Part shown: positions 7,430-14,605 of the stretch, one piece after another
Numbering within the stretch: the stretch's first letter is position 1
Layout of the letters: each line of letters begins with the position of its first letter
Source of the DNA: a virus
Strand: one strand, 5' to 3'
Length of the DNA: 23,705 nucleotides
IMG/VR virus record: IMGVR_UViG_3300048999_000098
Location: 1 to 23,705 of that record
Notes under the pieces: model-generated
What the model saw: the letters and a program-made list of their open reading frames with translations, nothing else
What the model was told of the DNA's origin: nothing
Databases searched by the model: none
Program-made: the position numbers and the translations under genes

Positions 7430-7484
7430 ATCACAGATTTTTAGTTGATTTTATTGATTTCATAGATTGTTTTTTATTGTATTA

Positions 7485-7528
7485 TTGTGAAATTTTGTAT
7501 ACTTTTTGTGAAATTTTGTATATATTTG
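7485..7528 (+). promoter_or_regulatory. Late-type promoter 3: two 21-bp-spaced GTGAAATTTTGT repeats plus TATATTTG box
   Basis: Copies of GTGAAATTTTGT start at 7487 and 7508, 21 bp apart with GTATAC in the spacer. TATATTTG is at 7521-7528, again 13 nt from the start of the last repeat. An ATG at 7535 lies 6 nt beyond the box. It follows the terminator, so it probably drives the connector and exported adsorption genes. Confidence 0.7.
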
Positions 7529-7534
7529 TGAACG

Positions 7535-7591
7535 ATGAATAATTATCAATTATCAAGTATCAAGTATCAGGCAGGAGGTAATTTTGCCTAA
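7535..7591 (+). CDS. Possible 18-residue leader peptide overlapping the connector start
   Basis: The ATG sits right at the predicted transcript start and opens a frame of 18 codons (MNNYQLSSIKYQAGGNFA), largely made of AGTATCA repeat sequence. Its TAA (7589-7591) lies just past the TTG start of the next gene at 7584, so ribosomes finishing it would sit at that start. Leaderless initiation plus translational coupling is possible. The alternative is that the frame is accidental. I see no conservation evidence, so confidence is low. Confidence 0.25.
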   Translation: MNNYQLSSIKYQAGGNFA

Positions 7592-7955
7592 GTTATTTGA
7601 TCGGCTTGAGACTTTGGTTTTTGGGACGGTTAATCAAATTTTTGGTGAAACTATTTTAGCTACCTGGGTTTCGGTTGATACCCTTGCTTCTTATACAGGT
7701 TCGGTTCTTTTTAGTAATCCTACCCATAAGGAGACAATGGATCAAATAGAGTATGTTGAGGCTGATCCTTATTTTGAATATCTCGCGCCTGCTTTTGCCG
7801 GTTTAAAATTCAGGGCCGATAAGTCGCAAAATGAAATTGTAAACATATCCGGTGCTGATTATTATGTTACCGCTGTTAGTCAGCTTAGTGATGGCAATAC
7901 TTTTAAAGCTTATGTGCAATTAGTTACCAGCGCTTACGGACCGGTTAGTAGTTAG
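7584..7955 (+). CDS. Putative head-tail connector / head completion protein
   Basis: A protein of 123 residues that probably initiates at TTG 7584: AGGAGG (7573-7578) lies 5 nt upstream and no in-frame ATG is nearby. It starts MPKLFDRLETLVFGTVNQ, followed by FGETILATWVS, a SYTGSVLFSNPTHKE strand, a FEYLAPAFAGLKFRADKSQ segment and YYVTAVSQLSDGNTFKAYV. That resembles small beta-barrel head-closure (lambda FII-like) proteins, where a FGE(T/S) start and a turn like SGADYYVT are common. The assignment rests mainly on position and this weak resemblance. The TAG stop is the start of a TAGTCATT repeat array. Confidence 0.55.
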   Translation: MPKLFDRLETLVFGTVNQIFGETILATWVSVDTLASYTGSVLFSNPTHKETMDQIEYVEADPYFEYLAPAFAGLKFRADKSQNEIVNISGADYYVTAVSQLSDGNTFKAYVQLVTSAYGPVSS

Positions 7956-7996
7956 TCATTGGTCATTGGTCATTGGTCATTGGTCATTGGTCATTA
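7955..7996 (+). repeat. GTCATTG/GTCATTA heptamer array, six units
   Basis: Five GTCATTG units and a final GTCATTA. The first G is the last base of the upstream TAG stop codon. The next start codon is at 8017. Confidence 0.92.
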
Positions 7997-8016
7997 GTTG
8001 TTATTTAGATAGATAA

Positions 8017-8445
8017 ATGTTAGTAAATATAACTCCTGTACGGGCTAATACCTTACCTCTTGACAGTGCTTTAACAGGCACCGAGACTATGCTTATTATA
8101 AGCAATGGTATATTGTACAGGGCGTCTGTTGCCCAGTTTGCTTTACTGGTTGGTTCAGGTCCTTCGGCTCAAACTGTGCTTATTCCGGCAGGTACGCCCA
8201 TACCTGCACCTATCATAATGAATACTGTTTATTCAATATATGGGCCTAAGGCAAGTATAATAGCAGAGATACCAGATGTTGACGACCCTACCGATACTGT
8301 ACTAATTGAATTTAAAGACATTGAGATCAGGAGAAGATACAGTGATTCATCCAAAACGGTGCTGGTAAGTATAGATATATATGGGCACCAAGACGCTACA
8401 GGTTTACTTTTTAATGAAGATACTTATATAACCATAAAACCTTAA
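8017..8445 (+). CDS. Hypothetical phage structural protein, possibly fibre-associated
   Basis: A protein of 142 residues with no confident family. The N-terminal MLVNITPVRANTLPLDSALTGTET and MLIISNGILYRASVAQF resembles the short module seen at the start of many tail-fibre proteins (LTGTE ... NG ... A/S-QF). The rest is acidic and beta-rich, with an IPDVDDPTDTVLIEFKDIEIR strand pair. It has no signal peptide, unlike the next five genes. It stops 1 nt before the next ATG, so it is in the same operon. It may be a cytoplasmic partner or virion anchor of the exported fibres. Confidence 0.5.
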   Translation: MLVNITPVRANTLPLDSALTGTETMLIISNGILYRASVAQFALLVGSGPSAQTVLIPAGTPIPAPIIMNTVYSIYGPKASIIAEIPDVDDPTDTVLIEFKDIEIRRRYSDSSKTVLVSIDIYGHQDATGLLFNEDTYITIKP

Positions 8446-8446
8446 T

Positions 8447-9337
8447 ATGAAGAAGATATTTTTTATATTTTCCCTTTTTTATTATACCTGTTCTTTTAGC
8501 CAGGTAAAGTCTGTTGCTCCTCAATTTGTAACTGACCCCACAAAGGATAGTATCGGTTACTCCATTCCTAACATTGCAGGCGTAAAATGGCTGTATGATA
8601 GTAGGATTATTAACACCAGCGTTGCAGGCGGTCCAATAACTACCCTGCCGACCATTGGCTTTAACCCTGGCGCTGGAATATCAGCAAGCAAGTGGATAGC
8701 CAATACTTTTTATGGATCACAATCACCAACGGCAAGTTTGACAGGTGGGAACATTTATGAATTAACAACAAGTAACCAAACCCATAATTTAAATTGGACG
8801 TATGGAAGGCAATCAGCTACCGTAACAATAGCAACAGTCGTTATTAATCCTGGTTCATTTAATGTGTTTAGTAGTCAGCCAAGCCAACCCGGAACCATAA
8901 GCGGAACACAGTCCGTAACCACAACGGCCAATACTAACACTACTTATACGCTTACAGTTACAACTACAGACAGTAAGACGGCAACATCAACAACAACGGA
9001 TACCTTTTTACCGCGTTTTTATTATGGCAGGTGTGCAGGTTCAACGCCTACAACAACGGAAATACTGGCTTTTGCAGGTGGTAATAATCCTTTAACAGGC
9101 TCACACGCCATAGGCCCAGTAACAATCACAGCAAGCGGTAGTAAATGGCCCTTTTTCAGTTATCCTGCAAGTGAAGGTTTTGTAACTATTATCAAAGATG
9201 TAAATGGGTTTGATGTTACCAGCGCCTTTGTTTTAACGACCGTTAGCCTTACCAATACATCAGGATACACCCAAGCATATAACATATATACCTTAAATGC
9301 CGCAACAGCCTCTAATTATACTATAACTACCAATTAA
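8447..9337 (+). CDS. Exported Ig-like tail-fibre protein
   Basis: A protein of 296 residues. The Sec signal peptide MKKIFFIFSLFYYTCSFS is followed by Gln, matching the Bacteroidetes Q-rule. The mature part has a central Ser/Thr-rich Ig-like stretch (SGTQSVTTTANTNTTYTLTV). It then has a module of PRFYYGRCAGSTPTTTEILA, WPFFSYPASEGFVTIIKDVN and a final GYTQAYNIYTLN, which I recognise from tail-fibre and spike proteins of Bacteroidota phages. Its likely role is receptor contact at the host surface. It lies 1 nt after the upstream gene and 1 nt before the next. An export signal on a phage fibre is unusual. No type IX secretion C-terminal domain is evident. Confidence 0.65.
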   Translation: MKKIFFIFSLFYYTCSFSQVKSVAPQFVTDPTKDSIGYSIPNIAGVKWLYDSRIINTSVAGGPITTLPTIGFNPGAGISASKWIANTFYGSQSPTASLTGGNIYELTTSNQTHNLNWTYGRQSATVTIATVVINPGSFNVFSSQPSQPGTISGTQSVTTTANTNTTYTLTVTTTDSKTATSTTTDTFLPRFYYGRCAGSTPTTTEILAFAGGNNPLTGSHAIGPVTITASGSKWPFFSYPASEGFVTIIKDVNGFDVTSAFVLTTVSLTNTSGYTQAYNIYTLNAATASNYTITTN

Positions 9338-9338
9338 G

Positions 9339-11480
9339 ATGAAAAGATTAATTTTTATATTTTTATTATTTGCCTCGTTTGGGAGCATTGCGCAAACTAT
9401 AGGTATCAAAGTCGCAACGCCAATTATAAAAAATAACCCTGCTGACAATACCTCAACAGGGTATGCAGACCTTTTAACAGGTGGTTACCATATTGGCGGG
9501 ACTTATCATAGCCGTGACAGTTTAACCACTTCTTTTAATTCGGTATTAAAAGTTGGTATGTTATTTTATGTTACGGGTGTGGATAGTACTTACAGGTGGA
9601 GCGGGTCAGCATGGATGCCTTTAGCTTTAGGCGGCACTACTTTATATACCGGTGATGGGACGATAACAGGTAGCGGTATAGTAAGGACAGTTAACATAGG
9701 TAATAATTTATTGTTTTTTAAAGACCCAACATCCCATGTTGTTGTACGGATTGATGCGACAACGGGAGGGGGGCCAGATATTGTTTTACAGGCATGGAAT
9801 AGCTCAAATGTCGGTGGTTCGTTAAGGTTAGATGCTACAAACACCTTGTTAGGCTTTAACAGTCCATCATGGGGGCAATCGTTCATACAGCAAAATATGG
9901 CTGGAATGATCATACATGACCCTATTAATAATGTAGGTTTAATTACGGACGCTTCTGTTGATACATCGGTAATTACTGATTATCCAAGGGCTTATGTCAC
10001 AAATGAATGGGTAACGAGGCGTTTAGGAGGAAGTGGAATTACAACAAATTTACTAACAGTAGACAATAGCGGGACGGGTGATGTCAGTGGCTTTACCTTT
10101 AACGGCAGTGTGCCTAAAAAGATAAGTTATAATTCTATAGGCGCGCAGGCTGCTTTAGGTTTCACACCAAGTCCAATTTTAACATTTACCGGTGGACTTC
10201 AAAAAACTGGAACAACTGTTAAATTAGGGGGATTAATACCAAGTGGGGTATCCTTGGACCTACCAAGCCACTTTGATGCAGGAGACGGGTCATCAACATT
10301 TTATATTGGGGACAATAGGGGTTCTGTTTCATATTTTCAACAAAATATAGACCCAATATATAGGAGAACAAGTATAACCACATCTTCAGATGGGTCAGAC
10401 AGTAATGATCCCGCGCAGTTTTCGTCCAACCTGGTTATAGGCAACAATGGCAGTACACCAGATGGAAGTAGACAATTGTACGGGTCAGAGTTATCTTATT
10501 ACGATAATTTAGGTAATATTCAACAAATACATTTAGGTGAAAGTCCTATAGGGTCGGGTTTTAGTTCGGTTAAGAACTTTTATTTTAGAGACGATATTAA
10601 TCAAATTGGGCCAACTGATTATGCCGATTATTCAGCAAATTTCGTAGCGCTGTCTTTAATCACAAAAGTATACGCAGATAGTCATTATGCCCTTTCAGGC
10701 GGCGGCTCTCCTTTCACTTCTATTTTTGGACGTACAACTCCGGCTCTTATTGCCACATCCGGTGACTACAACACCTCCCAGGTAACTGAAAATACGAATT
10801 TATACTATACTAATGCCAGGGCAATTACAGCGCCTTTGACCGGCTACACAAGCGGTGCGGGAACGGTTTTAGCAACCGATAATATTTTACAGGCATTTCA
10901 AAAGGTCAATGGTAATGTAGCTGCAAATACTTCAACTATAAGTGGTTTAAGTTCGGTTTATCAGCCTATTGGCACATACCTTATCCCTACCGGATCATAT
11001 GCAGACCCAACCTGGATAACATCACTTGCTTATAGTAAAATTACGGGTGTGCCTGCATTTTTAACCAGTTATACCGAAACTGACCCCTTGGTGCCTTCTT
11101 ATGCAAAAGGCCTAACGGCATTTTCAGTAATAAAATCATCTACCGATCTTTTGTACGGAACAATAAGTCAGCAAAATACCAACACTTCAAACATTGCTAC
11201 AAATACCACAAATATTGCAACCAACACAACCGCGATCACAGGCAAATTAGCGGCTTCAAATTTTGTTTTTGATGAAGTGCCTTCCGGGACGATAAACGGG
11301 ACTAACGTAACTTTTACGCTTGCATTTACACCCGCAACAGGGTCAGTACGCCTTTATAAAAACGGACAGCGGTTGAAATTAACTACTGATTATACAATTT
11401 CAGGAGGAACTATTACATATGTAGTACCACCTGTTTTAATTCCATACCCTGATTTACTTGCAGCAGAATATATAAAATAA
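9339..11480 (+). CDS. Large exported tail-fibre / receptor-binding protein
   Basis: A protein of 713 residues. The signal peptide MKRLIFIFLLFASFGSIA is followed by Gln. The body is a chain of short beta modules typical of trimeric phage fibres: SAWMPLALGGTTLYTGDG, IGAQAALGFTPSPILTF, and an FGRTTPALIATSGDYNTSQV then TENTNLYYTNARA module. A helical segment follows (VNGNVAANTSTISGL, later NTSNIATNTTNIATNTTAI). The final ~75 residues (EVPSGTINGTNVTFTLAFTP, then VRLYKNGQRLKLTTDYTISG) match a domain that often closes phage fibres. It is probably the main adhesin of the virion or a surface-displayed copy of it. There is no chaperone or autocleavage motif that I recognise. Confidence 0.75.
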   Translation: MKRLIFIFLLFASFGSIAQTIGIKVATPIIKNNPADNTSTGYADLLTGGYHIGGTYHSRDSLTTSFNSVLKVGMLFYVTGVDSTYRWSGSAWMPLALGGTTLYTGDGTITGSGIVRTVNIGNNLLFFKDPTSHVVVRIDATTGGGPDIVLQAWNSSNVGGSLRLDATNTLLGFNSPSWGQSFIQQNMAGMIIHDPINNVGLITDASVDTSVITDYPRAYVTNEWVTRRLGGSGITTNLLTVDNSGTGDVSGFTFNGSVPKKISYNSIGAQAALGFTPSPILTFTGGLQKTGTTVKLGGLIPSGVSLDLPSHFDAGDGSSTFYIGDNRGSVSYFQQNIDPIYRRTSITTSSDGSDSNDPAQFSSNLVIGNNGSTPDGSRQLYGSELSYYDNLGNIQQIHLGESPIGSGFSSVKNFYFRDDINQIGPTDYADYSANFVALSLITKVYADSHYALSGGGSPFTSIFGRTTPALIATSGDYNTSQVTENTNLYYTNARAITAPLTGYTSGAGTVLATDNILQAFQKVNGNVAANTSTISGLSSVYQPIGTYLIPTGSYADPTWITSLAYSKITGVPAFLTSYTETDPLVPSYAKGLTAFSVIKSSTDLLYGTISQQNTNTSNIATNTTNIATNTTAITGKLAASNFVFDEVPSGTINGTNVTFTLAFTPATGSVRLYKNGQRLKLTTDYTISGGTITYVVPPVLIPYPDLLAAEYIK

Positions 11481-11488
11481 CATAACTA

Positions 11489-12838
11489 ATGAAAAAATTA
11501 ATTTTATTTCTATTTACGGCGGCGCTTTCGCTAACGGGCTTATCGCAGTCAAAAATTAGTACGGGTAACCTTAATATCCCGACTGCCATAACAGGCACAT
11601 ATGGAAATCTTCGCGTTGTTGGCTATGGATCAAGGGTGCCTTTTCAGTTAGCTACCTTTTCAGATGGTACAGCCACGACCGAAACCGTAAGGTCACATTA
11701 TATAGCTATTGGTCAAATCAGCGACATTCATATCGCATTCTGCAATTTTCCAGGCCAGCAAGCTTTATTAACAGATGTCAACCCATCGGCTGATGTCACG
11801 CTTCAGATCGCTATCGAATATCCATCGGGCACGTTTACCAATGTTTATTTTAACGGAGCGGGAACCTACCTCTTAAAGCTACGAGCAACCGTACTTAGTG
11901 ATGCTGTGCCAGTAGTTATACCGGATGGCGCTGACTTTTGGGTACGAACAAATGTACTTGTCACATCTGGTCAAAAGTGGGTAAGAAACGGTGTAGCGAA
12001 CACCTCATTCAATGAAGGGATCGCAGCTAATACCAACTCCTATAATTCCGGTACGATTGCTAATAGTACCGGATTTTGTTTTACGCCTGCGGCTGTTTTA
12101 GGTACATCCACAACGAACAAAGGAAGTGTGTTATGGTTAGGTGATTCGATTTCGTTAGGACAAAACGATTCAGGTGCAGGTACGACAACAAATTGTCCTT
12201 TCGTGCAGAGCGGAGGCATATTTAACCGGGCCTTCGGTAAGACTTATCCGGTACTTATGTCTAATGTATCCGGACAAAAGGTAAATTTTTATAACCCTAC
12301 ATTAACCGCTGGCTCTGTTGCTAACTTTTCAAGTATATTTTCAACTTGTCAATATGCGATAAGCAACTTAGGGGTTAACGACTTTACGTCATTTACCGCT
12401 TTACAGGTTGAGCAATCATATTTAAATATGTTCGGCCCGCTAAAATCGCGGGGCGTAACAAGCTACCAATGCACCATTACGCCAAGGACAAGCAGTACGG
12501 ACTTATGGGTTACTACTACAAACCAAACGGTAACGCCACAAGAAGCCGTTAGGATAGCAATTAACACCTGGTTGCGTGACGGTGCACCTTACGATTACGC
12601 AACTTTTACACCGGTAGCAAGTGGAACGGCAGTTGGAGGCACGGTTATCAGGATCGGTTCACCTAATCATGTTCTTGCAGGTATAATTGAAATTGCTGAC
12701 GCAGTTGAAACATCACGAAATAGCGGTATATGGCCCGCTAATGGAACAACGGATGGATTGCATGGAGTAAATGCAACTTATACGGCTATGGCTGCTGTAT
12801 TAACAGCAGTATTGGCTAAGTATTTCAATAAGTTTTAA
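11489..12838 (+). CDS. Exported SGNH/GDSL-family hydrolase (putative glycan esterase)
   Basis: A protein of 449 residues with signal peptide [19 protein letters not shown] and Gln at the next position. SGNH hydrolase blocks are present in order: G218-D219-S220 in LGDSISLG (nucleophile Ser220), G-V-N297-D298 in NLGVNDF, and D422-x-x-H425 in TDGLHGVN. Family members remove acetyl or acyl groups from polysaccharides, lipids or peptidoglycan. About 200 residues precede the catalytic domain and look like a beta-rich binding or virion-attachment domain. Between two fibre-like genes, a role in de-acetylating surface polysaccharide during adsorption is a reasonable inference. Substrate and location on the virion are unknown. 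Confidence 0.8.
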   Translation: MKKLILFLFTAALSLTGLSQSKISTGNLNIPTAITGTYGNLRVVGYGSRVPFQLATFSDGTATTETVRSHYIAIGQISDIHIAFCNFPGQQALLTDVNPSADVTLQIAIEYPSGTFTNVYFNGAGTYLLKLRATVLSDAVPVVIPDGADFWVRTNVLVTSGQKWVRNGVANTSFNEGIAANTNSYNSGTIANSTGFCFTPAAVLGTSTTNKGSVLWLGDSISLGQNDSGAGTTTNCPFVQSGGIFNRAFGKTYPVLMSNVSGQKVNFYNPTLTAGSVANFSSIFSTCQYAISNLGVNDFTSFTALQVEQSYLNMFGPLKSRGVTSYQCTITPRTSSTDLWVTTTNQTVTPQEAVRIAINTWLRDGAPYDYATFTPVASGTAVGGTVIRIGSPNHVLAGIIEIADAVETSRNSGIWPANGTTDGLHGVNATYTAMAAVLTAVLAKYFNKF

Positions 12839-12858
12839 AAAAGGGAAATAATCAAAAT

Positions 12859-13620
12859 ATGAAAAAAGTAATTTTTATTGCAATAATGACCTGCTCATTA
12901 TTATGTGCAAAGGCTCAAACAAACGTTTTTGAAAGAGTAAACGCTGGGCCTGCCAAACCCGGCTATATCTTGCAAATGGGTACGGACGGATATTATCATG
13001 CTATTGATCCTGTAACCATTACGGCATTAAAAGGGGCAACCGGAGCGCAAGGCATAACAGGATTAACCGGAGCTACGGGCGCGCAAGGATTACCGGGCAT
13101 AAATGGCGCTATCGGTGCAACTGGCCCTATTGGGCCTGCTGGAAGTAATGGAATACAAGGAGCAACCGGCGCGACCGGCCCGTCAGGCCCAATAGGGCCA
13201 GCAGGTAACTTTGCAAGCATCCCCAACCAACAGGAGGGTTACACACCTGCCTACATTAATGGGCAATGGATAGCGGTACCAGCGAGTTACAATATTGATA
13301 TTGCCTGGTACCCGGTATTAACTTCATCTTTTTCGGTTGGGATTCCTATTCCTAAAACAGGTAAGTATACGGTAGCCCTTTCAGCCTTACCCGCGATATT
13401 ACCAGCAGGATCATCTATAACAGCTATTGTTACCTATACTGATCAAAATGGGGTATTGACAACAATACCTTCAACCAAATTTCCGGCGATAACAACTATT
13501 ATCCAAACTGACTATCCGGTAATGCAGCTTATGATACAGGGGCTAACAAATTTATCTATCCAGTTTATATTAACTGGCCCTGGTACCTATGCAGCCGGTG
13601 ATGTTGTGCATCAACTTTAA
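12859..13620 (+). CDS. Exported collagen-like fibre protein
   Basis: A protein of 253 residues. The signal peptide [19 protein letters not shown] is followed by Gln. A short N-terminal segment ([20 protein letters not shown]) precedes 19 uninterrupted Gly-X-Y triplets (residues 59-115), many of the GAT, GAQ, GPI and GPA type, which should form a rigid triple-helical stalk. After the stalk comes a [20 protein letters not shown] linker and a ~110-residue beta-rich head domain. The architecture is that of a trimeric phage fibre, although exported collagen-like proteins are also known in bacteria. It follows the SGNH gene by 20 bp. A GC-rich palindrome comes after it. Confidence 0.75.
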   Translation: MKKVIFIAIMTCSLLCAKAQTNVFERVNAGPAKPGYILQMGTDGYYHAIDPVTITALKGATGAQGITGLTGATGAQGLPGINGAIGATGPIGPAGSNGIQGATGATGPSGPIGPAGNFASIPNQQEGYTPAYINGQWIAVPASYNIDIAWYPVLTSSFSVGIPIPKTGKYTVALSALPAILPAGSSITAIVTYTDQNGVLTTIPSTKFPAITTIIQTDYPVMQLMIQGLTNLSIQFILTGPGTYAAGDVVHQL

Positions 13621-13624
13621 CAAT

Positions 13625-13690
13625 AGCCCCAGCCTCCTCTAAATCTCCCCTGGTAGGGGAGACTTTAAAAGCAGTAGGGGAGACTTTTGA
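13625..13690. repeat. GC-rich palindrome (TCTCCCC-TGGTA-GGGGAGA) with duplicated right arm
   Basis: The element reads CCTCCTCTAAATCTCCCC, then TGGTA, then GGGGAGACTTTAAA. The stem is 7 bp (13644-13650 with 13656-13662). The right half, AGTAGGGGAGACTTT, is repeated at about 13674-13688, so the element has been partly duplicated. Related copies lie at 14079 and 15401. Confidence 0.85.
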
Positions 13691-13728
13691 TTTTACTTAT
13701 ATAAATACTAAACATAACAAATAAAAGT

Positions 13729-14058
13729 ATGAAAATAGCAATTTTAATTATCGCCCTGGTGGCATTTACAGCGTTTGGCTTTGCTCAAACAAAAAGTCCA
13801 AAAGTCCGAAAGTCGGAAAGTGTTAAAAAGGACACAGTACAGGTAAAACCTAAGTATAAGAAGTTTTTTGCAGTGCCCGAACAGACTTATTATTTACTTA
13901 TTGGCGCTGCTCAATATTATAAGGATGGTTTGATTTATAATCCTTTATTAACAGACAAAGAACAAAGAAGCCAGGCAATTGATATGAGCGGTTTGATTAA
14001 CTACCTTAATAAAAACATGAAGATTGACAGCGTTATAGTTTCGCCTGTAAAAAAGTAA
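13729..14058 (+). CDS. Small exported basic protein of unknown function
   Basis: A protein of 109 residues. The signal peptide MKIAILIIALVAFTAFGFA is followed by Gln, then a basic stretch (KSPKVRKSESVKKDTVQV) that includes AGTCGGA-type repeat words. The C-terminal domain FAVPEQTYYLLIGAAQYYKD, then NPLLTDKEQRSQAIDMSGLI, has no family that I can name. It stands just before the holin, so a lysis role (for example a periplasmic spanin-like or endolysin-accessory part) is possible. It lacks both the lipobox of an outer spanin and the coiled coil of an inner spanin. A fibre-associated role is equally possible. Confidence 0.5.
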   Translation: MKIAILIIALVAFTAFGFAQTKSPKVRKSESVKKDTVQVKPKYKKFFAVPEQTYYLLIGAAQYYKDGLIYNPLLTDKEQRSQAIDMSGLINYLNKNMKIDSVIVSPVKK

Positions 14059-14078
14059 AGATCACCATCCCTCTCTAA

Positions 14079-14099
14079 GTCTCCCCCGGTAGGGGAGAC
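14079..14099. repeat. GC-rich palindrome GTCTCCCC-CGGTA-GGGGAGAC
   Basis: A perfect 8-bp stem with a 5-nt loop, preceded by CCCTCTCTAA and followed by TTTAAA. It is the same family as at 13644. The short T run could give weak termination ahead of the holin gene. Confidence 0.88.
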
Positions 14100-14142
14100 T
14101 TTAAATACTTCACTTAATAATTTAATCATAATAATAATAAAA

Positions 14143-14538
14143 ATGGAAACTTCAAAAAAATGGACTTTAGATCTTATTGATTACGGTAAGGCGTTTATCA
14201 TGGCTGTATTATCTGCGGTAATAGGGGGCTTGGTTTCAATGGCGCAGGCTGGAAATACACATTTTGACCCTAAGACAATACTTGCCTTCGCTATATCTGG
14301 CGCTGGCGCTTATTTATTACATGCATTGCCGCAAGTTTCTCAAGTTATAATAACCCCGACAACTTTGTTAAGTAGTCCGGTTAGCGATAAGAGTAATTTA
14401 ATTACAGCGCAATCACAGGCGGCAGCAATTGAAGCCGCTATTGATAAGCCTGTGGTTATTGCGGATACTGCTCCTATTGTTGTATCTACAAATACTACAG
14501 GGGCTGCGCCTGTTGAACAGCCGGGTTCAAGTATGTAA
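14143..14538 (+). CDS. Putative holin
   Basis: A protein of 131 residues with two hydrophobic segments: about residues 13-33 (YGKAFIMAVLSAVIGGLVSM) and about 46-66 (ILAFAISGAGAYLLHALPQV), separated by the short polar QAGNTHFDPKT. The tail is soluble and Ala/Thr/Pro-rich. Size, two closely spaced membrane segments and the start METSKKWTLDLIDYGKAF resemble holins annotated in Bacteroidota prophages. Such proteins form membrane lesions at the end of the lytic cycle. No endolysin is adjacent in the window, which weakens the context argument. A GC-rich palindrome with a T run follows. Confidence 0.65.
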   Translation: METSKKWTLDLIDYGKAFIMAVLSAVIGGLVSMAQAGNTHFDPKTILAFAISGAGAYLLHALPQVSQVIITPTTLLSSPVSDKSNLITAQSQAAAIEAAIDKPVVIADTAPIVVSTNTTGAAPVEQPGSSM

Positions 14539-14551
14539 TAAGCCTCGCCCT

Positions 14552-14577
14552 ACCCTCTCCAAAGGAGAGGGTTTTTA
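14552..14577 (+). repeat. GC-rich palindrome ACCCTCTCC-AAA-GGAGAGGGT with T run (possible terminator)
   Basis: A perfect 9-bp stem (14552-14560 with 14564-14572), loop AAA, followed by TTTTAATT. It is preceded by GCCTCGCCCT as in other copies. Of all palindromes of this family in the window, this one most resembles a rho-independent terminator. Confidence 0.8.
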
Positions 14578-14605
14578 ATTTTCATTTGACTTTAAATAAG
14601 TAATC

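Larger units (their letters stand above)
7234..7583. other. 350-bp intergenic region: inverted repeat arrays, terminator, late promoter, short leader frame
   Basis: No protein-coding gene of normal size is visible. In order the region holds inverted AGTATCA-type arrays (7240-7356), a rho-independent terminator (7398-7429), an AT-rich stretch, late promoter 3 (7485-7528) and a further short AGTATCA array (about 7541-7570). It appears to separate the head transcription unit from the connector/adsorption unit. Confidence 0.7.

Noticed and set aside
12996-13226. Minus-strand frame with a repeated GP/AP pattern
   Set aside because: It mirrors the Gly-X-Y coding repeats of the collagen-like gene. 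The periodicity is a product of the other strand.
8447-13620. Diversity-generating retroelement target in the fibre genes
   Set aside because: No reverse transcriptase or template repeat is visible in the window, and I saw no near-identical repeat pair differing at A positions.
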